A stretch of DNA of 64,000 nt from Tessaracoccus flavescens (lineage in GTDB: Bacteria; Actinomycetota; Actinomycetes; Propionibacteriales; Propionibacteriaceae), in assembly GCF_001998865.1 (NCBI RefSeq), contig NZ_CP019607.1, positions 2,790,001-2,854,000 on the forward strand, written 5' to 3'. Below the pieces are notes generated by a model that was not told the DNA's origin, did not search any database, and saw nothing but the letters and a program-made list of their open reading frames with translations. Shown here piece after piece: positions 9,016 through 18,155 of the stretch (positions are counted from its first letter, which is position 1; every line of letters starts with the position of its first letter). A program made the translations under genes and the position numbers.

Positions 9016-9741
9016 ATGACTTCGCCCCGCATCGACGGCCGCCGACCGGACCAGCTTCGAGAGGTGCGGATCACCCGCAACTGGCTCGACCACGCCGAGG
9101 GATCGGTCCTCGTCGAGTTCGGTCGCACCCGCGTGCTCGTCGCCGCCTCCGTCACCACCGGGGTGCCGCGCTGGCGCACCGGATCGGGTCTCGGCTGGGT
9201 CACCGCCGAGTATTCGATGCTCCCGCGCGCCACCCACACCCGCTCCGACCGCGAGTCGATCAAGGGCCGGGTGGGTGGCCGCACCCACGAGATCTCCCGC
9301 CTGATCGGCCGGTCGCTGCGCGCCGTCGTCGACTACAGGGCGCTCGGCGAGAACACGATCGTGCTCGACTGCGACGTGCTCCAGGCCGACGGCGGCACCA
9401 GGACGGCGGCCATCACCGGCGCTTACGTCGCGCTCGCCGACGCGGTTGAGTACCTGCGCGGACTCGGTGCACTCGCAGGCGAGCCGCTCAAGGATTGCGT
9501 CGCGGCGGTGTCGGTCGGCTTCAACGCCGAGGGCACGGCCCTGCTCGACCTGCAATACGAGGAGGACTCGGCGGCCGAGACCGACATGAACGTCGTGATG
9601 ACCGGATCCGGCACCTTCATCGAGGTGCAGGGGACTGCGGAGGGAACCCCCTTCAGCCGCGACGAGCTCGGTCAGCTGCTCGACCTCGGATCGCTCGGCT
9701 GCGCGGAGCTGACCCGTATCCAGCGGGAGGCGCTGGCGTGA
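9016..9741 (+). CDS. rph: ribonuclease PH
   Basis: 241 residues. A phosphate-dependent 3'-5' exoribonuclease that trims tRNA 3' ends. It begins [15 protein letters not shown] and contains [18 protein letters not shown], the [25 protein letters not shown] block and [20 protein letters not shown]. Full length. The GTG of rdgB overlaps its stop, matching the common rph-rdgB pairing. Confidence 0.97.
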   Translation: MTSPRIDGRRPDQLREVRITRNWLDHAEGSVLVEFGRTRVLVAASVTTGVPRWRTGSGLGWVTAEYSMLPRATHTRSDRESIKGRVGGRTHEISRLIGRSLRAVVDYRALGENTIVLDCDVLQADGGTRTAAITGAYVALADAVEYLRGLGALAGEPLKDCVAAVSVGFNAEGTALLDLQYEEDSAAETDMNVVMTGSGTFIEVQGTAEGTPFSRDELGQLLDLGSLGCAELTRIQREALA

Positions 9742-10346
9742 ACCTGCCGGAGCGCGTCGTGCTCGCCACGAACAACCCGAAGAAGCTCTCCGAGCTGCGC
9801 CGCATCGTCGAGGCGGCCGGGCTGAGCGTCGAGGTGCTCGGCCTTGGCGATTTCCCGCGCTACCCGGAGCCGGAGGAGACCGAGCGCACCTTCGAGGGCA
9901 ACGCGTTCCTCAAGGCCGCGGCCGCGGCCCGCGAGACGGGTCAGGTCGCAGTCGCCGACGACTCAGGTCTCGAGGTGGACGAGCTCAACGGGATGCCAGG
10001 GGTGCGCTCAGCGCGCTGGTCGGGGCCCGCCTGCGACGACGACGAGAACAACGCGCTGCTGCTCGCCCAACTCGACGGCGTCCCGACCGAACGGCGGGGT
10101 GCCAGGTTCGTCTGCGCGCTGGCGATGGTCAGCCCCGACGGCGAGCGTCGCGTCTGGCACGGCTACATGCCCGGTCGGATCACGGAGTCCCCGGCCGGGG
10201 AGAACGGGTTCGGCTACGACCCGCTGTTCGTGCCTGCCGGGCTCGACGTGACGTCGTCCGAGCTCAGCCCCGACGAGAAGGACTCCATCTCGCACCGCGG
10301 CAACGCCGTGCGTGCCTTCGTCGACCATCTCCGGAGCCTCGCATGA
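9738..10346 (+). CDS. rdgB: XTP/dITP diphosphatase (HAM1 family)
   Basis: 202 residues. Hydrolyses non-canonical purine NTPs to keep them out of DNA. Signatures: [15 protein letters not shown] at the N-terminus, [43 protein letters not shown] and the terminal [11 protein letters not shown] 9738 overlaps the rph stop. The gene is in turn overlapped by the ATG of thyA. Confidence 0.97.
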   Translation: MNLPERVVLATNNPKKLSELRRIVEAAGLSVEVLGLGDFPRYPEPEETERTFEGNAFLKAAAAARETGQVAVADDSGLEVDELNGMPGVRSARWSGPACDDDENNALLLAQLDGVPTERRGARFVCALAMVSPDGERRVWHGYMPGRITESPAGENGFGYDPLFVPAGLDVTSSELSPDEKDSISHRGNAVRAFVDHLRSLA

Positions 10347-11155
10347 GGCAGTACCACGATCTCCTGCGCCACATCATGGACAACGGCGTGGACAAGTCCG
10401 ACCGCACAGGGACGGGCACCAGGTCCGTGTTCGGGCACCAGATGCGCTTCGACCTGCGCGAGGGCTTCCCGCTGATCACCACGAAGAAGGTGCACACCCG
10501 CTCGGTCTTCGGTGAGTTGCTGTGGTTCCTGCGCGGCGACACCAACATCGGATGGCTGCACGAGAACCGGATCACCATCTGGGACGAGTGGGCAGACGAG
10601 AACGGCGACCTCGGCCCCGTCTACGGCTACCAGTGGCGCACCTGGCCGACGCCGGACGGCCGCCACGTCGACCAGATCGCGAAGGTGATCGAGTCGCTGA
10701 AGGCCAACCCGGACTCCCGCCGCCACATCGTCTCGGCCTGGAACGTCGCCGACGTCGACGACATGGCGCTGCCGCCCTGCCACACAATGTTCCAGTTCTA
10801 CGTGGCGCCTGCCGACGATGGTGGACCGGGCATCCTGAGCTGCCAGCTGTACCAGCGATCGGCAGACGTCTTCCTCGGCGTCCCGTTCAACATCGCGTCC
10901 TACGCGTTGCTTGTCCATCTGATCGCCCAGGTGACCGGGCTGCGGGTCGGGGAGTTCGTGCACACCTTCGGCGACGCACACGTCTACTCCAACCACTTCG
11001 ACCAGGTCGCCGAACAGCTGTCCCGCGAGCCACGCCCGCTCCCGAAGCTCAGCCTCAACTCCGACGTCACCGGGATCGACGCGTTCGAGCTGGCCGACAT
11101 CGAGGTCGTGGGCTACGACCCGTACCCCGCGATCAAGGCGCCGATCGCCGTCTAG
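10343..11155 (+). CDS. thyA: thymidylate synthase
   Basis: 270 residues. Makes dTMP from dUMP with methylene-tetrahydrofolate. Visible motifs: [33 protein letters not shown], the RRHIVSAWN block, the catalytic cysteine in [11 protein letters not shown] (Cys146), [20 protein letters not shown] and [15 protein letters not shown] 10343 overlaps the rdgB stop. folA lies about 700 bases downstream on the same strand, so the two folate-linked enzymes share the region. Confidence 0.98.
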   Translation: MRQYHDLLRHIMDNGVDKSDRTGTGTRSVFGHQMRFDLREGFPLITTKKVHTRSVFGELLWFLRGDTNIGWLHENRITIWDEWADENGDLGPVYGYQWRTWPTPDGRHVDQIAKVIESLKANPDSRRHIVSAWNVADVDDMALPPCHTMFQFYVAPADDGGPGILSCQLYQRSADVFLGVPFNIASYALLVHLIAQVTGLRVGEFVHTFGDAHVYSNHFDQVAEQLSREPRPLPKLSLNSDVTGIDAFELADIEVVGYDPYPAIKAPIAV

Positions 11156-11181
11156 GGCCGACCCGTCACTGCCTGATCGCC

Positions 11182-11670
11182 ATGGGTGGTGACTTCCCTC
11201 GCAAGCCCCACACCAGGTCCGAACGTGACGAGTATCTGGACTGGCTCAAGGTCTCCTATGCCGATGGCCGCATCGACGACGCCGAGTTCCAGGCCCGCAG
11301 CAGGGGAGTGCTGGCCGCGGTGACGCACCGCGACGCGCTCGCCCAGTTCGAGGGGCTGCCGAGGCCCCACGTCTTGTCCCTGCCGCCGCCGACGCCAAGG
11401 CCGACGCCCAACGCCCTGACTCGGCAAGCAGAGCCGTCGCGGGCCGAGTCGGAGATCAACCGACGAAACGCCCTGATCGGCCTCGGCGTTCTCGCCGGGT
11501 TCGCCGCGGCCGTCATAGGAGTCGCGCAGTCGACGACGCCCAGCTGGGTGGAAGTCTCGGAGGCGCCGCTCCCGATGCTCGAAGGGGCCGACCTGGTGGT
11601 GGCGCGGGCGGAGCTGGAGGACCGTGGCCTTCGGAGAACTGCAGGTCCGCGACACCACGCAGAGCGCTGA
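11182..11670 (+). CDS. DUF1707 (SHOCT-like) membrane protein, C-terminal region apparently decayed
   Basis: 162 residues starting ATG 11182. Residues 10-55 (RSERDEYLDWLKVSYADGRIDD and on) are a DUF1707 domain; a Pro-rich linker and one transmembrane helix (ALIGLGVLAGFAAAVIGVA) follow. After the helix a PASTA-like segment begins (ADLVVARAELEDRGL), but the frame then becomes Arg-rich and stops at 11668. Beyond the TGA the same frame carries coding-like sequence (VTSVEIAAANAVGHV) to a TAG at 11820-11822. The pattern suggests frameshifts in a once longer gene. Confidence 0.6.
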   Translation: MGGDFPRKPHTRSERDEYLDWLKVSYADGRIDDAEFQARSRGVLAAVTHRDALAQFEGLPRPHVLSLPPPTPRPTPNALTRQAEPSRAESEINRRNALIGLGVLAGFAAAVIGVAQSTTPSWVEVSEAPLPMLEGADLVVARAELEDRGLRRTAGPRHHAER

Positions 11671-11864
11671 GTCGAGCAGGTCGTGACGAGCGTCGAGATT
11701 GCCGCCGCCAACGCGGTCGGCCACGTCAGCGGAGACATCGAGCGCGCGAGGATGCTGTTCCTGCCGGACGGGAGGCTCGCCGTCGAGGTGATCGTCAACG
11801 AAAGAGCAAGGCGAAGGAGCTAGTCTTCCTCGAAGACGGGAACGCTCGAATCCATGGAGGACGC

Positions 11865-12341
11865 ATGAGGGTGGTCGCGATCGCGGCCGTCGCCGACAAC
11901 TCGGTGATCGGCTCAGGCGATGACATGCTCTGGCACATCCCCGAGGACTTCAAGCGGTTCAAGCGGGTCACCACAGGCAACACCGTCATCTTCGGCCGCC
12001 GCACCCAGGAACAGATCGGGCTCCTCCCGGACCGGCGCGTCATCGTCGTGACCCGCGACACCGACTGGAGCGCCGAAGGGGTCGAGGTGGCCCACTCGAT
12101 CACCGAGGCGCTCGACCTCGCGGCCCAGACCCCTGAGAAGGTGTGCTTCGTCGGTGGCGGGGGAGAGATCTACCGAGAGGCCTGGCCCTACCTGACCGAG
12201 CTCGACATCACCATCGTGCACGAGTCACCCGAGGGCGCGGCCACCTTCCCGATGATCACGGCCGACGAGTGGACCGAGGTCTCCCGCGAACCCCACGGCC
12301 GGTTCGACTTCGTCCAGTACCGGCCCACCCCGACCGCCTGA
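11865..12341 (+). CDS. folA: dihydrofolate reductase
   Basis: 158 residues. Reduces dihydrofolate to tetrahydrofolate, regenerating the thyA cofactor. Motifs: VAIAAVADNSVIGSGDDMLWHIPEDFKRFK, NTVIFGRRT, and the cofactor loop VCFVGGGGEIYREAW with the closing DITIVHE segment. Start ATG 11865; GGAGG lies a few bases upstream. Confidence 0.95.
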   Translation: MRVVAIAAVADNSVIGSGDDMLWHIPEDFKRFKRVTTGNTVIFGRRTQEQIGLLPDRRVIVVTRDTDWSAEGVEVAHSITEALDLAAQTPEKVCFVGGGGEIYREAWPYLTELDITIVHESPEGAATFPMITADEWTEVSREPHGRFDFVQYRPTPTA

Positions 12342-12598
12342 GGCGGACACCCGGCTCGAGCCGGACTTCGGCCGCCTCGACGTGCTGATCAACAACTTCG
12401 GTTGACCAGCGCCGAACGCTTCGACGAGCGCGACGTCGCGACGATCAGGCTCGAACTCGAGGTCAACCTCATCTCGCCGCCTATCTGCGCCGGCTCGAAG
12501 CCGAGGGACACGTCCGTCGTGGACCCGACGGGTGGGAACTGGCCGAGGGCCGATGACGGCAGGGTCCCCGGCCTCGGCGGGCGGCTAGGCTCTACGCC
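12342..12598 (+). other. gene debris between folA and dinB (SDR-like and winged-helix-like fragments)
   Basis: No intact gene. A short frame just after folA reads FGRLDVLINNFG then stops, the hallmark cofactor-site stretch of a short-chain dehydrogenase. A second frame from 12402 continues like an SDR (RFDERDVATIRLELEVNLISP). A third frame around 12475-12556 reads YLRRLEAEGHVRR, like a winged-helix DNA-binding end. These look like remnants of at least two lost genes. Confidence 0.45.
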
Positions 12599-13933
12599 GT
12601 GACCCGGCGAATCCTGCACCTAGACCTCGACGCGTTCTTCGCGGCGGTCGAGCAGCGCGACAAGCCGTCGCTGCGCGGGAAGGCCGTCGTCGTTGGCGGG
12701 TCTGGCCCGCGGGGAGTGGTCGCGACCGCCTCCTACGAGGCCCGGCGCTTCGGGGTCCGCTCCGCCATGTCCGGCACCGAGGCGAAGCGACACGCACCCA
12801 ACGCGGCCTTTCTCGGGGGCCGGTTCGACGCCTACCGCGAGTCGTCGCGGATCGTGATGGGACTGCTCCGGGAGATCTCACCGGTCGTCGAGCCGCTCAG
12901 CCTCGACGAGGCCTTCGTCGACCTCGGTTCGAGCGGGTGGGCCGACGGCGACCTGGCCGAACGCGTCGGCTGGCTGCGGGACGAGCTCACCCGCAGGACC
13001 GAGGGGCTGACCGCCTCGGTCGGGGTCGGCTCCGCGAAGTTCCTGGCGAAGCTCGCGAGCGAGGCAGCCAAGCCGGACGGCGCCCGGATCCTTGACCCGG
13101 CGGAGGAGCTCGACTTCATCGCCCCGATGGCCGTCCGCTCGATCCCCGGGGTCGGGCCCGCCACCGAGCAGCGGCTGATCACCATCGGGCTCTACACCGT
13201 CGAGGACATCCGAGGGGCAGACAAGGCAGAACTGATCCGCGAGCTCGGGCCCTCCTCGGGCGAGTCCCTCGCGGCCCTCGCCTGGGCCCGCGACGAGCGC
13301 CCTGTCGAGGCGTCGCGCGAGGCGAAGTCGATCTCCACCGAGGACACCTTCGCGGTCGACCTGACCGACCGGACCCAGTTGCAGGCCATCCTGCGCAGAG
13401 ACGCCGCCCAGGTCGTGGCCCGACTGAACAAGGCGGGCCTCTTCGCGCGGACGGTGACCCTGAAGGTCCGCTTCGCCGACTTCACCACCCGCACCATCGC
13501 CCGGAGCCTCGGTGGCGCCACCGGCAGCCGCGATGACGTCACGGCCGCAGGGCTCGCCCTCCTCGAAGAGGTCGACGTGCGCGAGGGGGTCCGGCTGCTC
13601 GGCATCGGCGTGTCCGGGTTCGCCACCTCCGCCCAGGAGAAGCTCTTCGGCGACGAGCAGCCCGAGACCCATACCCAGACCGACGAACCCGACGATGCCG
13701 TCGAGCTGAGTGGGGTGCGCGGCCGCGGCGGGTACTACCCGGGTGCAGACGTCCAGCACGACGAACTGGGGAGGGGCTGGGTGTGGGGGGCAGGTCTCGG
13801 CCGGGTCACCGTCCGTTTCGAGACGAGGAACTCCGGGCCGGGGCCGATCAGGACCTTCCCCGCCGACGACCCGCAGCTCAGGCAGGTCGGGATCGACCCG
13901 TTGCCGCTCGCGGTGCGCGACGAGGACGACTAG
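12599..13933 (+). CDS. dinB: DNA polymerase IV (Y family)
   Basis: 444 residues. Error-prone translesion polymerase. Catalytic motifs: ILHLDLDAFFAAVEQRD near the N-terminus and SLDEAFVDL for the second metal site, with VGVGSAKFLAKLASEAAKP and the helix-hairpin-helix RSIPGVGPATEQRL. After the little-finger domain there is an actinobacterial C-terminal extension (GRGWVWGAGLGRVTVRFET, about residues 395-415). Start GTG 12599. Its TAG stop shares CTAG with the convergent LacI gene. Confidence 0.95.
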   Translation: MTRRILHLDLDAFFAAVEQRDKPSLRGKAVVVGGSGPRGVVATASYEARRFGVRSAMSGTEAKRHAPNAAFLGGRFDAYRESSRIVMGLLREISPVVEPLSLDEAFVDLGSSGWADGDLAERVGWLRDELTRRTEGLTASVGVGSAKFLAKLASEAAKPDGARILDPAEELDFIAPMAVRSIPGVGPATEQRLITIGLYTVEDIRGADKAELIRELGPSSGESLAALAWARDERPVEASREAKSISTEDTFAVDLTDRTQLQAILRRDAAQVVARLNKAGLFARTVTLKVRFADFTTRTIARSLGGATGSRDDVTAAGLALLEEVDVREGVRLLGIGVSGFATSAQEKLFGDEQPETHTQTDEPDDAVELSGVRGRGGYYPGADVQHDELGRGWVWGAGLGRVTVRFETRNSGPGPIRTFPADDPQLRQVGIDPLPLAVRDEDD

Positions 13934-14940
13934 ACCGAACCCCGCTCGACGAGCCGGGCCTGCAGGACAGTCAACGGCTCCGCCGTCCGGTCCTCGATCA
14001 GGCGGATCAGCTGGCGCGCCATCTCGGCACCGAGTTCGATCATCGGTTGGCTCATCGTGGTCAGGGGCGGCTCCGAGGTCTCGCTGAACGGCGAATCGTC
14101 GAATCCCATCACCGCGATGTCGTCAGGGATCCGCAGGCCTGCCTCCCGCAGCACAGGGTAGCCGCCGAGCGCCATCTGGTCGTTCGCGGCGAAGACCGCG
14201 TCGAACGCCTCGCCGGAGGCGAGCAGTTCCCGAGCGGCGCGCGCACCAGACAGCGTCGTGAAGTCGCCGTAGGCGACCGGGCCGGGCGTGAGGCCCGCCT
14301 CCTCGATCACGGCGCGCCACCCCTCGAGCCGGTCGATCCCAGGCCGCATGGTCTGCGGGCCCGCGATCGTCGCGATCCTGCTGCGCCCGTGGTCGATCAG
14401 GTAGCTCACGGCCGCCCGGGCCGCCGCGAGGTTGTCGACGTCCACGCAGGTCGCCCCAGTCGGGCCCTCGACCGGCCGACCACCGAAGACGAGCGGCACC
14501 TTCTCGCTGAGCTCGCCGTAGGAATGGTCGCCGGTGTGATGGGAAACGATCAGCGCGCCGTCGACGTTGCCGTCGGTGAGGTAGCGCCTCGTCTTGTCCG
14601 CAGTCGACTCTGACTCGATGATCATGGTCAGCGTGAAGTCGGTGTCCTCCATGACCGAGGCGATGCCCTGCACGACAGACCCGAAGAACGGGTCCGTGAA
14701 GACCTTGGACGCCGACTCGGGCACGACCAGCGCGATCGCCCCCGAACGGTTGGACGCGAGCGAACGGGCAGCCCGGTTGGGCACATAGTTCAGCTCGTCG
14801 ATCGAGCGCTTCACGCGCGAGGCGATCGTCGGCTCGACCGTAGGGGTTCCGTTGACCACCCTCGACACCGTCGCCCGCGACACGCCCGCGTGCGCCGCGA
14901 CCATCTCAAGCGTCGGCTTCTTCATCTCTCGTGGCCCCAT
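13930..14940 (-). CDS. LacI family transcriptional regulator
   Basis: About 336 residues: N-terminal helix-turn-helix (TLEMVAAHAGVSRATVSRVVNG) and hinge, then a periplasmic-binding-protein-like sensor ending with VMGFDDSPFSE and LTTMSQP. It probably binds a sugar. Start ATG 14940 has AGGAA upstream; 14925 and 14964 are alternatives. No sugar gene is adjacent, so the regulon is elsewhere. A perfect palindromic operator about 130 bases upstream suggests autoregulation. Confidence 0.9.
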   Translation of the reverse strand: MGPREMKKPTLEMVAAHAGVSRATVSRVVNGTPTVEPTIASRVKRSIDELNYVPNRAARSLASNRSGAIALVVPESASKVFTDPFFGSVVQGIASVMEDTDFTLTMIIESESTADKTRRYLTDGNVDGALIVSHHTGDHSYGELSEKVPLVFGGRPVEGPTGATCVDVDNLAAARAAVSYLIDHGRSRIATIAGPQTMRPGIDRLEGWRAVIEEAGLTPGPVAYGDFTTLSGARAARELLASGEAFDAVFAANDQMALGGYPVLREAGLRIPDDIAVMGFDDSPFSETSEPPLTTMSQPMIELGAEMARQLIRLIEDRTAEPLTVLQARLVERGSV

Positions 14941-15066
14941 TTCCCGGTTCCTGCCGATCCGCACCGTCGCGCAGTGCGGCGATCAGGGCAGCATAGTTCC
15001 TGGCGCTCATTTTAGGTGTCCTCGCTGGCTTGACGGAAACATAGGCCCCGGCCTCCGAGAGAGTCA

Positions 15067-15080
15067 AGAGAGCGCTCTCT
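15067..15080. promoter_or_regulatory. LacI-type operator palindrome
   Basis: AGAGAGCGCTCTCT is a perfect 14-bp palindrome centred on CG, the form of operator bound by many actinobacterial LacI proteins (compare the cellobiose-type GGGAGCGCTCCC). It lies upstream of the LacI gene start and away from any other coding start, so autoregulation is the likely role. Confidence 0.6.
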
Positions 15081-15216
15081 CATCGTTACCCAAACGAGAT
15101 CGATGCCGATATCTTCTGCAGATGACGCCTTCAGGGGGGTCGGAACAGCGGTCCCCCGGGCGTGCCGATACTCTCGCGGGCGCGAGGCCCGCGGCGCCTC
15201 GTCGCCCGGAGTTGAC

Positions 15217-15618
15217 CTAGGCGCGCTTGGTGACGTTGATGCCCCAGGTGACGCCGAACCGGTCGGTCACGTCGCGGTATCAGTCGCCCCAGATCTGCTC
15301 GGCGAAGTCCATGTTGACCTGTGCCCCCTCCGCGAGCGCGGCGAACCAGGCGCGACCCGTGTCGACGTCGTCTCCCCAGAGACAGATCGTCACGTTGCCC
15401 GGGCCGCGAGGGCTCGTCCTTTCGGGATTGTCGGAGGCCATCAGGACAAAGCTCGAGGTGGTGGGCTGGCCGTGCATGATCTCCTGCTCGGACCCGGCGG
15501 GGCCGCCGAACTCGGAGAACGTGGTGGTGTGCAGGTCGCCGCCGAAGACGGACTGGTAGAAGGTGAGTGCCTCACGTGCCTCGCCGTTGAACACGATGTA
15601 GGGGCTCATGGACAGCAT
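15217..15618 (-). pseudogene. PhnB/VOC glyoxalase-like protein with an in-frame stop
   Basis: ATG 15618 (AAAGG eight bases upstream) opens a PhnB-type vicinal-oxygen-chelate protein (SPYIVFNGEAREALTFYQSVFGGDL at the N-terminus, GNVTICLWGDDVD later). A TGA at 15280-15282 interrupts the family's C-terminal motif between WGD and YRDVTDRFGVTWGINV, after which the frame runs to its natural TAG at 15217-15219. Only about 21 codons lie beyond the stop, but they hold the conserved terminal motif. One base change would restore the gene; a sequencing error is possible. Confidence 0.8.
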
Positions 15619-15707
15619 GGGTTGGCCTTTCGTCTGACTCCCTGGACGGGGAGCGGTTACCATGCTGGTTCGCAGGGAGGACAGTTCTGGGCGGATACGC
15701 TGGATCC

Positions 15708-16265
15708 ATGGGTTCACGGATGTTCACCGCCGTCCTTCCGAGCGCCGCCCTCGTCGCCGATCTCGACGAGTTGCTCGAGTCGCGTCGAGACGTGGAACCC
15801 GCGCTTCGCTGGTCGCGGCCGGAGGCGTGGCATCTCACCACGTCGTTCATGGCCGACGTGCAGCGCGACAGCCTCGACGACCTGGTCGCCAACCTCGCCG
15901 ACGTGGCTGGCAGGAGCGCGCCCTTCCCGCTGCGCGTCGAGGGCGGCCTGGCGTTTCCGAACCCCTCCCGCGCAAAGGTGCTCGCCCTCGGGGTCAGCGA
16001 CGGAAATGCGGAACTGGGCGCGCTGTCCGCCGGGGCGCGGCGCGCGGCCTCGCGGGCAGGCGTCGAGGCGGACGGGACGCGGTTCGTCGGGCACCTCACC
16101 GTCGCCCGCAGCCGAGCAGGGGTCCAGGCGTCGAAGTGGATCGGTCTGCTCGACTCGTTCCCCGGCTGGTCCTGGCAGGCGGAGGAACTGTGCCTGGTCG
16201 AGTCGCACCGGCTAGGAAGGCACTACGAGGTGCTCGAGCGGTTCGCGCTGGGGGCTTCGGCCTAG
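15708..16265 (+). CDS. thpR: RNA 2',3'-cyclic phosphodiesterase / 2'-5' RNA ligase family
   Basis: 185 residues with both HxT motifs of the 2H phosphoesterase superfamily: HLTTSF in the N-terminal half and HLTVAR in the C-terminal half. Family members hydrolyse 2',3'-cyclic phosphates. Its stop codon TAG (16263-16265) is part of the left target duplication CTAG of an IS1182 insertion, which therefore did not alter the protein. A second 2H protein lies at 58434-59030. Confidence 0.88.
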   Translation: MGSRMFTAVLPSAALVADLDELLESRRDVEPALRWSRPEAWHLTTSFMADVQRDSLDDLVANLADVAGRSAPFPLRVEGGLAFPNPSRAKVLALGVSDGNAELGALSAGARRAASRAGVEADGTRFVGHLTVARSRAGVQASKWIGLLDSFPGWSWQAEELCLVESHRLGRHYEVLERFALGASA

Positions 16266-18155
16266 GACGGTGCTGAATAACCCGCGCGTCGCGGGGTGCT
16301 GATCGGGGTGGGCTTGCGATCCTTGTTTCATGCAGGGTGAGGCTGATCGGCAGCGGGAGCTGTTGGACGTGGAGGCGTTGGCGGGACATCTGTTGGTGCC
16401 GGGGAGCGTGTTCGCGTTCCTGGCCGAGCACCGGTTGCGGTTGTTCCCGCCGGAGCTGTTCGCCGACCTGTTTCCCTCGGGGCGGGGTCGGCCCTCGATC
16501 CCGCCAGAGGTCATCGCCTCGGTGCTGGTGCTGCAGTCCTTGTACGGGCACTCTGACAGGGAAGCGGTCGAGGCGCTCACGTTCGACCTGCGCTGGAAGG
16601 CCGCGTGCGGGTACGCGGTCGACGGGGCCGGGTTCCACCCTTCGACGTTGACGTACTGGCGTAAGCGGCTGGCCGCCAGCGAACGTCCGGACCGGATCTT
16701 CGAGGCGGTCCGCGAGGTCGTCATGGCTACCGGTGTCCTGTCGGGCAAGACGCGGCGGGCGTTGGACTCCACGGTGCTCGACGACGCGGTCGCCCGGCAG
16801 GACACGGTCACCCAGCTGATCGCCTCGATCCGCCGGGTCGGCCGCGACGTGCCGGGCGCGCACGCACTGGTGGTCCAGGAGTGCACCCGGTTGGCCGAGG
16901 TCACCGGCGGTGACTACACGGTCGCTGGCAAGCCGCGGATCGCCTGGGAGGACGAGGCCGCCCGGACCGAGCTGGTGAGCGCACTGGTGGGCGACGCCCT
17001 GGCCCTGCTGGCAGCTCTCGACGCCGCCCACCACGACGAGCACGGCGACCCGGACGGCCTGGCGCTGCTGTCCGAGGCGGGTGGGAAACCGGCCGAGGCC
17101 CTCGCGCTGCTGGCGTTGGTCGCCGGGCAGGACGTCGAGCCGGCGGAGGGTTCCGACGGCACCGACGGGCGGTGGCGCATCGCCCGCAAGACCGCGCCGG
17201 ACCGGATGATCTCCACCGTCGACCCCGATGCCCGGCACGCGCACAAGACCCGCGAACGGCGTCAGGACGGGTTCAAGGCCCATGTCGTCGTCGAGCCGGA
17301 CACCGGGCTGATGACGATGGTGAAGCTGACGAAGACCAACGGGGCCGAGCACTCCGACGCCGCGGTGGGTGCCGACCTGGTCACCACCGACTCCACCCTC
17401 ACCGCCACCCCTGACGCGCCGGTGCAGGTGCTCGGCGACTCCGCCTACGCCTCCGGTGACATGCTGGCCACGCTCGATGCCCGCAAGTGGGAACCGGTCC
17501 TCAAACCCTGGCCGCTGCGGCCGGCTGTCGAGGGCGGGTTCACCCTGGACGACTTCATCCACGACCCGGTCGCCGGGACGTTGACCTGCCCGGCCGGGCT
17601 CACCCGCGGCGTCAGTGCCAAGGGCAAGGTGACCTTCGGCGCCGCGTGCGCCGGCTGTCCGCTGCGGCAGCGGTGCACCACCGCCGAACGTGGCCGCAAG
17701 GTCACCCTGGGTGAGCACCACCAGCTCCAACGACAGCACCGCGAACGAGCCACCGACCCGGACTTCCAGGCCGTCTACCGACGGCACCGGCCGATGGTCG
17801 AACGCTCCATCGCCTGGCTCACGCGCGGAGCACGCCGCGTGCCCTACCGGGGCGTGGCCAAGAACGACGCCTGGCTGCACCACCGCGCCGCCGGTCTCAA
17901 CCTGCGACGCCTCCTCAACCTCGGGCTCACCGTCCAGGACGGGACCTGGGCCATCGCCTGAGGGTGGGACCGGGGGCCGCTGGGCCCTTGCCACGCCGCC
18001 CCGATCGAGCGCAGGATGGCCTCAGGCGGGCGGAACGACCCCGACTGTCGCACCCCAGGGTGCTGACCTCACTGCCGCAAAGACGGCCTTGGCGGCGCTC
18101 CGCCCGCCCCCCTCACGCCATACCCGCCTCAGATCACACCTTGTTCAGCGCCCTC
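16266..18155 (+). mobile_element. IS1182-family insertion sequence
   Basis: 1890 bp bounded by imperfect inverted repeats (left GACGGTGCTGAATAA, right end TTGTTCAGCGCCCTC; 12 of 15 match when inverted) and flanked by the direct repeat CTAG at 16262-16265 and 18156-18159. It contains one transposase gene and about 190 bases of non-coding right end. The insertion separates two convergent genes exactly at their shared stop codon. Confidence 0.85.
16330..17961 (+). CDS. IS1182 family transposase
   Basis: 543 residues. The N-terminus (PELFADLFPSGRGRPSIPP) and the region ALTFDLRWKAACGYAVDG are typical of IS1182. DDE residues are expected in ALDSTVLDDAV, the VQVLGDSAYAS region and the C-terminal VERSIAWL. 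A Cys-rich insert (CAGCPLRQRC) precedes the last part. The ORF is intact, so the element may be active. Confidence 0.92.
   Translation: MQGEADRQRELLDVEALAGHLLVPGSVFAFLAEHRLRLFPPELFADLFPSGRGRPSIPPEVIASVLVLQSLYGHSDREAVEALTFDLRWKAACGYAVDGAGFHPSTLTYWRKRLAASERPDRIFEAVREVVMATGVLSGKTRRALDSTVLDDAVARQDTVTQLIASIRRVGRDVPGAHALVVQECTRLAEVTGGDYTVAGKPRIAWEDEAARTELVSALVGDALALLAALDAAHHDEHGDPDGLALLSEAGGKPAEALALLALVAGQDVEPAEGSDGTDGRWRIARKTAPDRMISTVDPDARHAHKTRERRQDGFKAHVVVEPDTGLMTMVKLTKTNGAEHSDAAVGADLVTTDSTLTATPDAPVQVLGDSAYASGDMLATLDARKWEPVLKPWPLRPAVEGGFTLDDFIHDPVAGTLTCPAGLTRGVSAKGKVTFGAACAGCPLRQRCTTAERGRKVTLGEHHQLQRQHRERATDPDFQAVYRRHRPMVERSIAWLTRGARRVPYRGVAKNDAWLHHRAAGLNLRRLLNLGLTVQDGTWAIA

Noticed and set aside
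11668..11670. In-frame TGA in the DUF1707 gene considered as selenocysteine or readthrough
   Set aside because: The sequence just before it is Arg-rich and out of pattern, pointing to frameshift decay; no recoding structure is evident.
16096..17994. 632-codon minus-strand frame across IS1182
   Set aside because: Antisense of the transposase with no recognisable domain.
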